The notes below the pieces were generated by a model. That model had not been told where the DNA came from, ran no database searches, and saw only the letters and a list, made by a program, of their open reading frames with translations. From NCBI RefSeq assembly GCF_025685415.1, contig NZ_JAGSYB010000001.1, positions 3,472,001 through 3,536,000 of the forward strand: DNA of 64,000 nt, in the 5' to 3' direction. Positions 1 through 10,348 of the stretch are shown here, piece after piece. Numbering within the stretch: the first letter of the stretch is position 1; every line of letters starts with the position of its first letter. Position numbers and translations under genes: made by a program. The stretch comes from Terriglobus aquaticus. Lineage in GTDB: Bacteria > Acidobacteriota > Terriglobia > Terriglobales > Acidobacteriaceae.

Positions 1-1319
<1,319 letters not shown>

Positions 1320-1339
<20 letters not shown>

Positions 1340-3002
1340 CGGCATGCTCCAGGTTCGTGTCGGCAACGCCGCGCGTCCATCCCAGCCGCAAGTCGCGCAC
1401 GTCTTGCAATTGGAACAGGGGCGTGCCGTTCGCGCGAGGCGCATTCAGCGCAAAGAAGTCCGCGCGCTCTACATCTTGCAAGTAGAACGGCGAGCGCGCA
1501 TCGGGCGCAGCCGTACGCACCTCGATGTGGCTCATTTCCACATTGCGCACGTGCCGCAGAAAGAATCCCGTCGCGGGAATGCGCCCAAACATGCCCGGCT
1601 CCGGATACGCATTCTCTTTCTCCGGAACCGCGATGTTCCGGTCCGCGTCCGTTCCGCCGCCCTCGTTGTGCACGTAAATGTCGCTTAGCTTCACATCCTC
1701 CACTGCGTGACCAGGCACACCGCTCAGGATGGAAGCAATCTTTGAAGCCGAGTTATAGCTTTCGATATTGCTGAACAGAATGCGTGCCGCCGTACCCACC
1801 TTTGTGCTCTCCTTGGGCCCGCGCAAGCGCGCTCCCAGTCGCACAAAAATGGGCGCAGAAACACAGTCGCGCATCGTCGTATTCGTGATGGCGATATCTT
1901 CCATCAGTGCGCCATCCACACTCTCCAGCGCGTAGCCCTGGCAACCCTCGAACACACAATTCGATACGGTGATGTTGATGAATCCGCCGTTCGACTCCGT
2001 GCCGCACTTGATGCGACCGGTATGCGGCACCCCGCGATCCATCTGGCCTTCGCTCGCAACCGTGAACTTTTTGAACGTGCCATCCAGCACACTGCCGAGT
2101 TCATAGCAGCCCGTCACATAGCAATTGGTGATCGTCACATTGCGCGTGGGCCGCGCGTACCCCAGCGCAAAGCTCGATTTGGGGCAGATGCCGTCATCCC
2201 ACGGCGAGTTCACCGTGCAGTTGCTCACGCGTACGTTCTGGCAGCAGTCGATGTCGATGCCGTCGCGATCCGTATCGATCTTGACGTTGTCGACCGTGCA
2301 GTTGTCCACGCCGGTCAGCAGAAATCCGAAGTGGCCGCCCTTCAGGATGCTGAAGTCGCGGAACGTAACGTTGCGGCAGTTCTTCAGCGCGATGGCCTTG
2401 TTGCCCACCCCCGCCTGCTCCGCAACGAACTTGTAACCAAGATCGGTGTGGCTGCGCCCATTCGACAGGCCGCGACCCCAGATCAGGCCGTTGCCGAAAA
2501 TGCCGAAGTCATGGATGTTCTCGCCCCACAGTAGCGAATTGTGCCAATGGTTGTGGCCGTAATCCTGGTAGGCGTCGTAGCTCGTCTTCGGCTCCGCTGC
2601 GTCATAGGTCTCTCCGTTGTAGCCGGTCGCCTCGCCCGGCTTTGGCGAGTCCGCCGCGACGATCGTCGCTCCCTGCTGCAGCCACAGGTCCACGTAGCTC
2701 TGCAGGTGAATCGAGAAGCACAGGTACAGCCCGGCGGGGAAGACCACCGTGCCGCCACCGGCCTTCGCGGCGGCGTCGATTGCGGCATTCACCGCCTTGG
2801 TGTCCAGTGTCTTGCCGTCTCCCGCTGCGCCGTACTGCCGCACGTCAAACAGCAGTGCAGCGCCGCGGCCAGCGTGCGCCGGCGACAGCACAGCGTCATG
2901 GTTCTGTTGTGCGCCAACGGTCAGCGGAGCCGTGGCCCCAAACGCGGCGGCTGCAGCAAAAGGACTTGCCTGCAAAATACGACGGCGTGTTACTTCGTTC
3001 AT
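1320..3002 (-). CDS. GH28 family polygalacturonase-like / rhamnogalacturonan hydrolase, Tat-exported
   Basis: 560 aa. The N-terminus NEVTRRRILQ followed by an Ala-rich stretch looks like a twin-arginine signal. The body is a right-handed parallel beta-helix of the pectin-lyase fold, starting at DVRQYGAAGDGKTLDT (about residue 53). Acidic motifs match the GH28 catalytic face: TDRDGIDID (244-252), SPWDDGICPK (DD at 269-270) and RIK at 330-332. The classical GHG motif is not evident; the equivalent loop reads CYELGSVLDG. It lies 48 nt after rhaB and overlaps the GH106 gene, so the substrate is probably a rhamnose-containing pectin fragment rather than plain polygalacturonate; that is inference. 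Confidence 0.85.
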
Positions 3003-3050
3003 CGGCTCTCTCCCCGCACAACATCATCCTGGCGCCGCACCGCGACATGA

Positions 3051-4514
3051 CTATGCCAGCCGCGACGCCCAGTGGTATACCTCGTCGCGAAACGCCAGCG
3101 AAGACGCACTCGCCTCGCCCTCCAGCGTCGCAAACTGCACCGCAAAGTTGCCCAGCGTGCTCGACTCCGGCGATCCGCAACACACCTGCATGCCGGTGGC
3201 CTGCGCCGTGAGCCGGTTCAGCAACTGATTCTGGCAGCCGCCGCCAACGATGAACACGCGCCGCAGATCTTTCCCGGTCTCTTCGGCAACAACGCGCAGC
3301 ACCTGAGCGTAGCGTGCTGCCAGCGAATGCAGAATGAGCGACGTCAGCGGCGCCGCGCTCTCCGGCGTTTCGGGCAGCGTGGCAGCACCGCGCGCTGCAA
3401 GCTGCCGGTTGATGCGCCGCGGCATCTCGCCCATGCGCATCAAGTCCGGGTCGTCCACATCCAGCAGCACCGCGGGTGCGGGCTCACGCTCTGCCGCCGC
3501 AAGCAGTTCTGCGATGTGCGGCGTGTAGCCCTGCTGCGCCCACGCATCCTGGCACTGCTTCAGCAGCCACATCCCGTTCACGTTCTTATGGAAGCAGTTG
3601 GTCCCGCCCACGCCACCCAGGTTGGTAAAGTTCTCAGCACGCGCCGTTGGCCCATTCACCGCCTCCAGCGTTAGCGCGCCAACCAGCGACCACGTTCCGC
3701 TGGAGATGTAGGCCCAGTCATCGCCTCCCGCCGCGATGCCCGCGATGGCGCTCGCGGTGTCGTGGCAGGCGGGTGCGATGAGCTCTGTATCCGCATAAGC
3801 GGACAGTGAAGCCAGCGGCCCATGGAGCTTCCCAAGCAACGTGCCAGGAGGCACGATGCGCGGCGCACACTCGATTGACAGGCCCGCATCGCGAAAGATC
3901 TCGCGGCTCCACTGATGCGAGTGCGTCTCCACCAATTGCGTATGCGTTGCATTGGTGAACTCCGCAACGGGCTCGGCACCCCAGCGCGCCAGCAGATATT
4001 CCGGCAGATTCAGCCACCGCTGCGGAGGCAAACCCGCAAGCTTGTCGGCATACAACTGATACAGCGTGTTCAGCGGCATCTGCTGAATGCCCGTGATCTC
4101 GCGCATGCGCAATGGGCTCAGCTTTGCATGCAGCGCGCGCTCTGCCGCTTCGTTGCGGGGATCGCGGTAGCAGAACGGTTCGGCTAACGGTTCGCCCTTG
4201 CGATCGAGCCGCACGTAGTCCACCGCCCAGCCGTCCACGGCGATGCTGCGAATGCCTTCGGGTACCAGCTCCGCCGCTTTGCGCAGACCCTCTTCCATGC
4301 CCTGCACAATCTGTTCCAGCGGCCAGTGCAGGCCATCTTCACGCTGCACGGGACCGTTGGCGATGCGGTGCACCAGCGTGTGCTGCGGCACGCCGTCCAC
4401 CCACCGCAAGAGGCTCACGCGGCAGCTCTCCGCGCCCAGGTCCACTGCGACCAAAGCCCGTGTGTCTTTCGGCACACGGGCTTCCGTCTTCGGCTTTGCT
4501 TCAGTGTGGGCCAT
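3051..4514 (-). CDS. rhaB: L-rhamnulokinase
   Basis: 487 aa, FGGY carbohydrate kinase. It phosphorylates L-rhamnulose to L-rhamnulose 1-phosphate with ATP in the cytoplasm. The N-terminal ATPase motif ALVAVDLGAESCRVSLLRW, the sugar-site segment AVDGWAVDYVRLD, YISSGTWSLVG and the C-terminal VFIVGGGCQNQLLNRLTA are characteristic of RhaB. The ATG lies only 2 nt after the stop of the aldolase/dehydrogenase gene, so the two are translated from one message. An N-terminal extension of about 20 residues (AHTEAKPKTEARVPKDTRA) precedes the first conserved strand. Confidence 0.95.
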   Translation of the reverse strand: MAHTEAKPKTEARVPKDTRALVAVDLGAESCRVSLLRWVDGVPQHTLVHRIANGPVQREDGLHWPLEQIVQGMEEGLRKAAELVPEGIRSIAVDGWAVDYVRLDRKGEPLAEPFCYRDPRNEAAERALHAKLSPLRMREITGIQQMPLNTLYQLYADKLAGLPPQRWLNLPEYLLARWGAEPVAEFTNATHTQLVETHSHQWSREIFRDAGLSIECAPRIVPPGTLLGKLHGPLASLSAYADTELIAPACHDTASAIAGIAAGGDDWAYISSGTWSLVGALTLEAVNGPTARAENFTNLGGVGGTNCFHKNVNGMWLLKQCQDAWAQQGYTPHIAELLAAAEREPAPAVLLDVDDPDLMRMGEMPRRINRQLAARGAATLPETPESAAPLTSLILHSLAARYAQVLRVVAEETGKDLRRVFIVGGGCQNQLLNRLTAQATGMQVCCGSPESSTLGNFAVQFATLEGEASASSLAFRDEVYHWASRLA

Positions 4515-4516
4515 GG

Positions 4517-6742
4517 CTAGCGCAGGTACGCCTCGACCAGGCCGCCGTCCACCGGGATAATGTGACCCGTCGTCACGCGCGCTTGCGGTCCGGCCAGGAA
4601 CATGATGGCCTCAGCATTATCCCTCGGATCGATGGGCACGTGCGTCAGCGTGCGCTGCGCATAGAACTGCGCCAGCGCATCGCGCAACTCGTCGTCGCTC
4701 GCCGACTCTTCAAACGGGATCTTGTACTTCGCCAGCGATGCCTTGACGCGGTCACGCGGGAACATCGTCGATCCCTTCACCACCGTCGCGGGAGACACTC
4801 CGTTTACACGCACTAGCGGAGCCATGCCCACCGCGAGTTCGCGCACTAGATGGCTCAGCGCCGCCTTGGAGACGTCGTACGCTTCTGACCCGCGCTTCGC
4901 GACCACGGCATTCGCGGAGCTGGTCAGCACCACCGACGCATCCAGCCCCTGCTTCTTGAAGAAAGCGCTCGCTTCGTCTGCCAGCTTCCAGTTGGCGGTC
5001 ACGTTGATCTCCAGCGTCGTCGCCCACAGGCTATCGTCGATCACACCGGATGGCGTCGACGGGAAGATCGCAGCCGTGTTCACCAGGATGTCGATGCCGC
5101 CGAACTTCTGCACCGTGGCTTCCAGCGCAGCCTTGATTGTGTCGCGCTTGGTGATATCGATGCCCGTAAAGCCAACCGCTTCTTTGCCCGCAATGGCCGC
5201 GCACTCTGCCGCGACCTTCTCCGCACCGGCCAGGTCACGGTCCGCAATCATCACGTGCGCGCCGCGCTCTGCCGCAATCAGCGCCGTCTGATGGCCGATG
5301 CCGGACCCACCACCCACAATCAGCGCAACACGGCGGCTCAACTGCTTCTCGGGTGGCTGCCGGCGAATCTTGGCCTCTTCGAGCGCCCAGTACTCAATGC
5401 GGAAAGCCTCGCTCGGCGGCAGAGCGACATAGTTGTCAAACACCGTGAACTGATCCGCGCTTGCGGCCGGACCGGCCTGCGGAATGTCCTCGCACTTCAC
5501 GCCACCACCCAACGCGCCCGCGCCCTGCATCACGCCGATGGCGTTGATGTAGAACTCGCCGGTGAGCCGTGCCTCCGCCTTGTTCTTGCCAAACGTGAAC
5601 ATGCCCACGCCCGGCAGCAGCACCACCGTGGGGCTCGCGTCGCGCTGCTTCGGTGAATCGGGCAGCGCGTGCCTGGTGTAGTACTCGGCGTATTCCGCGC
5701 GGTACGTCTCCAACGCCTGTTCGATCAGCGCTGGAATCTCCTTCGGGTCACCCGCGGGATTCCACTTCAGAAACATGGGCCGAATTTTGGTGCGGATGAA
5801 GTGATCGGGGCAGCTCGTGCCCAGGTGCGCCAGCTTTTCAGCGTTCTCGCTGTTCACGAACTCCAGCACATTCGGCGCGTCGGTGAAGCTACCAATCCAG
5901 CGTTGTTTGCGGCTGACCGCACCGCGCAGCGACGGCATCACCTCACCCGCGATCTTCGCGCGATCCGCATGTGCCTGGTGCTTCGCTCCGCCGAACACCT
6001 TGTGGCCTTCACGCAGGCCATGCCGCTCAATGAACTGGCCGATCTGGTCGATGATGGTGATCGTGTTCAGGTAGCTCTCACGCTGCGTGTTGCCCCACGT
6101 GAACAGGCCATGGCCGCCCAGCACCACGCCATCGCAGCCGGGAGTCTCTTCGACAATCTTGCGCAGCATCATGCCCAGCTCAAAGCCGGGGCGCTGCCAC
6201 GGCAGCCACGCCAGCTTGTGGCCGAACTCCGCATTGAACTCGTCCATCTTCTGCTTGCCGTTGGCGCTCGCCGCCAGCGCGATACCCCAGTCCGGGTGCA
6301 GGTGATCCACGTGCGGGAACGGCAGAAATCCGTGCAGCGGTGTGTCGATGGAGGCAGCCGTCGGGTTGTTGTTGAACGTGACCAGCGGGTACAGCGCAAC
6401 CATCGCGTCTTCTTCGCTCACGCCCTTGTACTGCTTCTCCAGCGCCAGCAGGCGGTCCAGGTAAAGCGTTGCGAAGCCGCTGCGCTTGATGGAGCCCAGG
6501 TCACCGCCCGAGCCCTTGACCCAAAGCACCTGCACCACGTCGCCAGAAACCGGGTCGACCTCGCTCAGCTTGCTTGATGTGTTGCCGCCGCCGAAGTTGG
6601 TGATGCGCAGATCGCTGCCCAGCAGGTTCGACCGGTAGCGCAGCAGCTCCGGCGCGTCCAGTGTTTGGGCGACTGCGTCGTCCCATTTGTCTTCCAGAAA
6701 CTTCAGCGTGCTGTTCGCCGCGCCTGTTGCATTTGCTGCCAT
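4517..6742 (-). CDS. rhaEW: Bifunctional rhamnulose-1-phosphate aldolase / L-lactaldehyde dehydrogenase
   Basis: 741 aa fusion. The first about 430 residues are a class II aldolase/adducin-like domain (NLLGSDLRITNFGGGNTSSK; zinc-site candidate GGHGLFTWGNTQ). From about residue 475 a short-chain dehydrogenase begins with the NAD motif VALIVGGGSGIGHQTALI and ends AGPQARVTTGHIIPVDGG. The known two-domain family splits rhamnulose-1-P to DHAP and L-lactaldehyde, then oxidises the aldehyde to L-lactate. First gene of the rhaEW-rhaB-GH28-GH106 operon. The ribosome site AAGAGGAC sits just upstream of the ATG, and a palindromic operator candidate lies at 6804-6821. The fusion is a normal family form, not an assembly artefact. 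Confidence 0.95.
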   Translation of the reverse strand: MAANATGAANSTLKFLEDKWDDAVAQTLDAPELLRYRSNLLGSDLRITNFGGGNTSSKLSEVDPVSGDVVQVLWVKGSGGDLGSIKRSGFATLYLDRLLALEKQYKGVSEEDAMVALYPLVTFNNNPTAASIDTPLHGFLPFPHVDHLHPDWGIALAASANGKQKMDEFNAEFGHKLAWLPWQRPGFELGMMLRKIVEETPGCDGVVLGGHGLFTWGNTQRESYLNTITIIDQIGQFIERHGLREGHKVFGGAKHQAHADRAKIAGEVMPSLRGAVSRKQRWIGSFTDAPNVLEFVNSENAEKLAHLGTSCPDHFIRTKIRPMFLKWNPAGDPKEIPALIEQALETYRAEYAEYYTRHALPDSPKQRDASPTVVLLPGVGMFTFGKNKAEARLTGEFYINAIGVMQGAGALGGGVKCEDIPQAGPAASADQFTVFDNYVALPPSEAFRIEYWALEEAKIRRQPPEKQLSRRVALIVGGGSGIGHQTALIAAERGAHVMIADRDLAGAEKVAAECAAIAGKEAVGFTGIDITKRDTIKAALEATVQKFGGIDILVNTAAIFPSTPSGVIDDSLWATTLEINVTANWKLADEASAFFKKQGLDASVVLTSSANAVVAKRGSEAYDVSKAALSHLVRELAVGMAPLVRVNGVSPATVVKGSTMFPRDRVKASLAKYKIPFEESASDDELRDALAQFYAQRTLTHVPIDPRDNAEAIMFLAGPQARVTTGHIIPVDGGLVEAYLR

Positions 6743-6803
6743 GGAGTCCTCTTGGTGAAACTACGCCGATCATGATTCCACAGCAAAGACCAATACGGCA
6801 AAT

Positions 6804-6821
6804 GTTTCCCATTCGGAAAAC
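6804..6821. promoter_or_regulatory. Palindromic operator candidate upstream of rhaEW
   Basis: In the 100-bp gap before rhaEW the minus strand reads GTTTTCCGAATGGGAAAC, an 18-bp imperfect palindrome with GTTT/AAAC ends. It has no T-run, so it does not look like a terminator. Its half-site resembles the GTTTC...GAAAC element at 8977-8992 and the start of the rhaI motif. Closer to the gene, TAGTTTCACCAA (minus strand, 6752-6763) is repeated exactly upstream of rhaI (10287-10298). Confidence 0.4.
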
Positions 6822-6842
6822 TTCGTGCCCGCGATGCCGTAG

Positions 6843-7787
6843 CTACGTGTTGTGCGGATCCACGCTATGGAAGCCGTAGGTCACATAGCCGGTTTGCACC
6901 CGCCCTCCGCGCACCCTGACCTCCATGTACCCCTCGCGCGTTCCCAGCCGCGTACCCTGCCACCAGTTGCCACAGACCGCGCCGCCGGTGATGTACGGCA
7001 CTCCGCGCCAGTCCACGCGCTCCTGAACATGAGTGTGACCCTGCAACACTGCCAGAACGTTGTGGCCTTCGAACAGCGGCAGCACTTCCGCCGAGTTGAC
7101 CACCGCCATCTGGTAGTGCGGCCTCGGTGAGAGGTCACGCTGCAGATAAGCATCCACCGCAGTCACCAGCGGCATGTGCGTTACCACGATTACCGGCGCC
7201 GCTGCTGGCAGCGCGGCCAGATCGGTGCGCAACCACTGCATCTGCTCGGCGTCGATACGGCCCTCATAGTCGCGGTCCGGCGTCATCTGCACCGAGTCCA
7301 GAACGACGAAGTGCACACCCTTGTGGTCGAAGCTGTAGAACGTCTTGCCGATGTGATCGCGATAGTATTTCTTGCCGTAGTCGGGATCGCTCGGGTCCAC
7401 GCCGCTGGCCGGCTTCAACCCAAACACATCATGGTTGCCGAGGGTGTGGTACACCTTCACGCTCAGTTCCTGCTGCGTTTGGTCGTATAGCTCCCACAGC
7501 GAGAGCGAACGCTGCTTGGGCACCGCCAGCGTGTCAAACACGTGATCGCCGCCCTGGATCGCGAAGTCCGCATGCGGGAACATGCGCATCGATCGAAATG
7601 CCATGGCGCAGCCTTTGGCCGCGTTCAACTCCGGCTCCAGGTGCGTGTCGGTAAAGAAGAGGAAGTCGAAATCCTGCACCGCCGGTGCAGCCGCAGCCTT
7701 GCCCGTCGACTGCGCCCAGGCCGAGCCCTGAATCAGCGTGGCTCCAGCCGCTGCGCCCGCCCCTGCGAGAAAAGTACGACGATCCAT
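6843..7787 (-). CDS. Metallophosphoesterase, Tat-exported
   Basis: 314 aa. The N-terminus MDRRTFLAGAGAAAGATLIQ is a Tat-type signal. The calcineurin-like phosphoesterase motifs occur in order: FFTDTHLEP, QGGDHVFD, LGNHDVFG, VVTHMPLV and LQGHTHVQ, which supply the dinuclear metal ligands. The substrate cannot be read from sequence. It lies between the rhamnose regulator and rhaEW on the same strand (100 nt before rhaEW, 58 nt after the regulator gene), suggesting co-regulation with rhamnose use. A strong GAGGAG site precedes the ATG. Confidence 0.85.
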   Translation of the reverse strand: MDRRTFLAGAGAAAGATLIQGSAWAQSTGKAAAAPAVQDFDFLFFTDTHLEPELNAAKGCAMAFRSMRMFPHADFAIQGGDHVFDTLAVPKQRSLSLWELYDQTQQELSVKVYHTLGNHDVFGLKPASGVDPSDPDYGKKYYRDHIGKTFYSFDHKGVHFVVLDSVQMTPDRDYEGRIDAEQMQWLRTDLAALPAAAPVIVVTHMPLVTAVDAYLQRDLSPRPHYQMAVVNSAEVLPLFEGHNVLAVLQGHTHVQERVDWRGVPYITGGAVCGNWWQGTRLGTREGYMEVRVRGGRVQTGYVTYGFHSVDPHNT

Positions 7788-7845
7788 CGGAGATCTCCTC
7801 AGTGACTCAGCGTAGGAATCATGGGTGAATGCAGCGTGAACCGGC

Positions 7846-8934
7846 CTAAGCCCCAGCTGCGTTGGCGCCCCGCACCAGCCGGTGTACCACGTAGTTATAG
7901 GGCGGCACTGTCTGGCCTTTCAGCAGCGCCAGGCCAAGCTGCATCAGGCTCGGCCCATAGCTGCCCACCTCGTGCGAGACCGACGCAATCAACGGCGACC
8001 CCGCCTGATTCATCTCTTTCAGCGCGTCTTCAATGCAGTCCTGTCCCACCACCGCAACATGGCGGTGACGCCGCAACTGCCGCGCTGCATCTACCGCGCC
8101 CAGCGCGCTGGTATCCGTCGCCGCTGCGATCAGGATGCGCTTGTCCTTTGGGTGACGCTGCAGAAAATCACCCACCAGCTTGGCACTTCGATCGCGCAAA
8201 CCGCGGCCGTCCATGCGAACGTACGACTCCACCGGCAGGTCGGGCAGTGCCGACCGCACCGCGTCAAACGCGCCGGACACTCGGCTCTGCACCAGCAAGC
8301 CCGCCTCGGGCAGGTCCAGTCCCAGAACCCAGTCAGCCTGGCCGCCCCAGTTCGCCTGTGCGTGCGCGGCCAGCACTTCACCCGCCTCTGCACCCACCCG
8401 GTAGTTGTCTACCCCAAAGTAGGTTGCATTGGGGTGGGGAATGTCGATCGCGATCAGCGGGATGCCAGCCGCGGCGATCTTATCGCCGATGACGGGCGCT
8501 ACCTGCTGCTCCACGTTGAACTCAATCACCAGGTCGACCCGCTGCTGCACAAACTGCTCCGCGTTGCCCACGGCAGTCGCAGCATCGTACCGGTTGTCCA
8601 GTTCCACGATGTCGACGCCGGCGGCCGAGGCAGCGTCATGCAGGCTGCGGCTCACCTCCTGGCTGAACGGCATGTCCGCGCTCTGCCCGGCAAATCCAAA
8701 CCGCAGCTTCTTGGGTCGCGCCACATGCCGGTAGCTTCCGTCCGGCGCCTGTGCCAGGTAGCCGCGGTGCACCAGCGTTTTCAGCACGCGGTACACCGTC
8801 GTTTTCGACACGCGCGTGCTGCGGTGAATCTGCTCCAGCGACATGGGCTGTCCTTCGCTCTGCAGCAGTTCCAGAATGTCGAGCGCCTTGCTCAACACCG
8901 GAATCAGGTACAACCGCTTCGTGCTCTTCGCCAA
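7846..8934 (-). CDS. Chimeric regulator: IclR-type HTH plus periplasmic sugar-binding-protein domain
   Basis: 362 aa. Residues about 8-65 form an IclR winged helix (LIPVLSKALDILELLQSEGQ, RSTRVSKTTVYRVLKTLVHR). From about residue 75 the protein is a type I periplasmic-binding-protein fold (KLRFGFAGQSADMPFSQEVS ... PLIAIDIPHPNATYFGVDN ... ILIAAATDTSALGAVDAARQ), replacing the GAF-like effector domain of ordinary IclR proteins and resembling the sensor of LacI regulators. It has no signal peptide, so it is cytoplasmic. Position between rhaI and rhaEW makes it the obvious candidate sensor of rhamnose or a derivative. The start used is TTG at 8934; no ATG lies in frame upstream before a stop at 8983-8985. 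Confidence 0.8.
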   Translation of the reverse strand: MAKSTKRLYLIPVLSKALDILELLQSEGQPMSLEQIHRSTRVSKTTVYRVLKTLVHRGYLAQAPDGSYRHVARPKKLRFGFAGQSADMPFSQEVSRSLHDAASAAGVDIVELDNRYDAATAVGNAEQFVQQRVDLVIEFNVEQQVAPVIGDKIAAAGIPLIAIDIPHPNATYFGVDNYRVGAEAGEVLAAHAQANWGGQADWVLGLDLPEAGLLVQSRVSGAFDAVRSALPDLPVESYVRMDGRGLRDRSAKLVGDFLQRHPKDKRILIAAATDTSALGAVDAARQLRRHRHVAVVGQDCIEDALKEMNQAGSPLIASVSHEVGSYGPSLMQLGLALLKGQTVPPYNYVVHRLVRGANAAGA

Positions 8935-8960
8935 GTCTCCGCACCTGTGGCGGGCTGGTA

Positions 8961-8999
8961 GGAAACAAAACGCCCGGTTTCGCTATTGAAACACGGGCG
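8961..8999 (-). terminator. Intrinsic terminator after rhaI
   Basis: On the minus strand CGCCCG-T-GTTTC-AATAGC-GAAAC-CGGGCG forms an 11-bp stem with one bulged base and a 6-nt loop, followed by TTTTGTTTCC. It lies 33 nt after the rhaI stop. The inner part (GTTTC..GAAAC at 8977-8992) also resembles the rha operator candidates, so it may serve twice, as terminator of rhaI and operator of the regulator gene. Confidence 0.7.
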
Positions 9000-9031
9000 T
9001 GCAGGGTTTGGGCATTCGGCGGTATAGCGCT

Positions 9032-10243
9032 CTACGCGTAGCTGCCACCCGATGCCTGGTTGCGCGCGCCACGCTCGGCGCTGATGCGCTCCACATATCC
9101 GCTGGTACGCAGCTCCTGCAGCGGCTCTACAGGCAGGCTTCGCGCCTTACGCCACGCGCGCAGCATCGGACGTACATCCGTCCAGAAGGCGCTGCGGAAA
9201 AGCTCTTCTGCCTCCACCAGCCGGCACTCATCTTGCAACGCGGTAAGCGCTTCCTGATCGACCAGTGCGGCGCGCGCAAACAGCTCCTGCGCGGTCACGA
9301 CGGACTGCACCATCGCTTCCATCTTGCCCTTCAGGTTATGGCTCTGGTCGATCATGTAGGCGATGTTGTCCGTCGTCTCGCCTGGCGTGCTCACAATCTC
9401 GTGGAAGATGCGGAACAGCTGATACGGGTCGATCGATCCCAGCGTCAGGTCGTCGTCGGCGTACTTCCGATCATTGAAGTGGAAGCCGCCCAGCGACTCC
9501 GTGTGCAGCAGCCACGCCACGATCTGCTCAATGTTGGTGCCCTGGTAGTGGTGGCCGGTGTCCACCAGCACTTTCGCACGCGGCCCGGCCACGCGCGCCA
9601 AGTGCAGCGCCATGCCCCAGTCAGCAATGTCTGTGTGGTAGAAGGCGGGCTCGAACGGCTTGTACTCCACCAGCATGCGCTGCGTCTCGTTCATCGCATC
9701 GTGCGTTGCCTTCAGCACCTCTTCCATCCACTCGATGCGGCGCCGAATCGACTGAGAGCCCGGGTAGTTCGATCCGTCCGCAATCCACAGCGAAACATCG
9801 CGCGACCCAAGCGCCTTGCCGATCTCGACCGACTCCAGCAGGTGATCCAGCGCTGCCTTGCGCACACCTGCATCCGGGTTCGCGATCGATCCGAACTTGT
9901 ACTCCTGCGACTGGAACAGGTTCGGGTTGATCGATCCAGCCTTCACGCCGTATTCGGCCTCGAGCCCGCGAATCGTCTCCACGTCCGCCGTTCCGTTGGG
10001 CAGGTCCCACAGCACGTGCAGCGCCACCGTCGGCGCGGCGCCGGTCAACCGGTTCACCTCTCCCGCATCCGCAAACTTCTCCGCAATCGAAGTCGCCGCA
10101 CCGGCCTGCACAAACTTTCCGAAGCGCGTGCCCGTGTTGGCAAAGCCCCACGAAGGCACCTCAATACGAAAGCCGTCCAGCGCGGCAAAGATGCGTTCCT
10201 GCTGATGCTGCAGATCGGATGTGGAGGCTATGGAGGTGCTCAT
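9032..10243 (-). CDS. rhaI: L-rhamnose isomerase, RhaI type
   Basis: About 403 aa from the ATG at 10243 (an upstream in-frame start would add nine residues). It interconverts L-rhamnose and L-rhamnulose in the cytoplasm, the first catabolic step. The sequence is of the Pseudomonas stutzeri-type isomerase (TIM barrel, xylose-isomerase superfamily), not E. coli RhaA: IEVPSWGFANTGTRFGKF, LVEYKPFEPAFYHTD, VLVDTGHHYQGTNIEQI, GGFHFNDRKYADDDLTLGSI supply the metal-binding acids and histidines. It is downstream of lutC, separated by 105 bp that carry a motif shared with the rhaT promoter, so it probably has its own promoter. Confidence 0.95.
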   Translation of the reverse strand: MSTSIASTSDLQHQQERIFAALDGFRIEVPSWGFANTGTRFGKFVQAGAATSIAEKFADAGEVNRLTGAAPTVALHVLWDLPNGTADVETIRGLEAEYGVKAGSINPNLFQSQEYKFGSIANPDAGVRKAALDHLLESVEIGKALGSRDVSLWIADGSNYPGSQSIRRRIEWMEEVLKATHDAMNETQRMLVEYKPFEPAFYHTDIADWGMALHLARVAGPRAKVLVDTGHHYQGTNIEQIVAWLLHTESLGGFHFNDRKYADDDLTLGSIDPYQLFRIFHEIVSTPGETTDNIAYMIDQSHNLKGKMEAMVQSVVTAQELFARAALVDQEALTALQDECRLVEAEELFRSAFWTDVRPMLRAWRKARSLPVEPLQELRTSGYVERISAERGARNQASGGSYA

Positions 10244-10298
10244 GCTTTCGACTCGTCTTTCGGCGCGCACGCCGGCGCGCAGTTCATTGGTGAAACTA

Positions 10299-10314
10299 AC
10301 TCTCTATCGAAAAC
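10299..10314 (-). promoter_or_regulatory. rha-box candidate upstream of rhaI
   Basis: The minus strand reads GTTTTCGATAGAGAGT about 55 nt before the rhaI ATG. The nine bases ATAGAGAGT, in the same orientation relative to transcription, recur upstream of rhaT (13384-13399, AGTTCCAATAGAGAGT). Downstream of it, TAGTTTCACCAA is identical to the sequence preceding rhaEW. Operator function is inference from this sharing. Confidence 0.4.
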
Positions 10315-10348
10315 ACCACATTGCGCAAGTGCCCAGCGGCAACGCAGA

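Noticed and set aside
4517-6742. Accidental fusion of two genes
   Set aside because: The aldolase-SDR fusion is a known family for rhamnose catabolism, and reading frame and domain linker are normal.
6804-6821. Terminator of an upstream gene
   Set aside because: AT-rich palindrome without a T-run, placed just upstream of rhaEW; an operator fits better.
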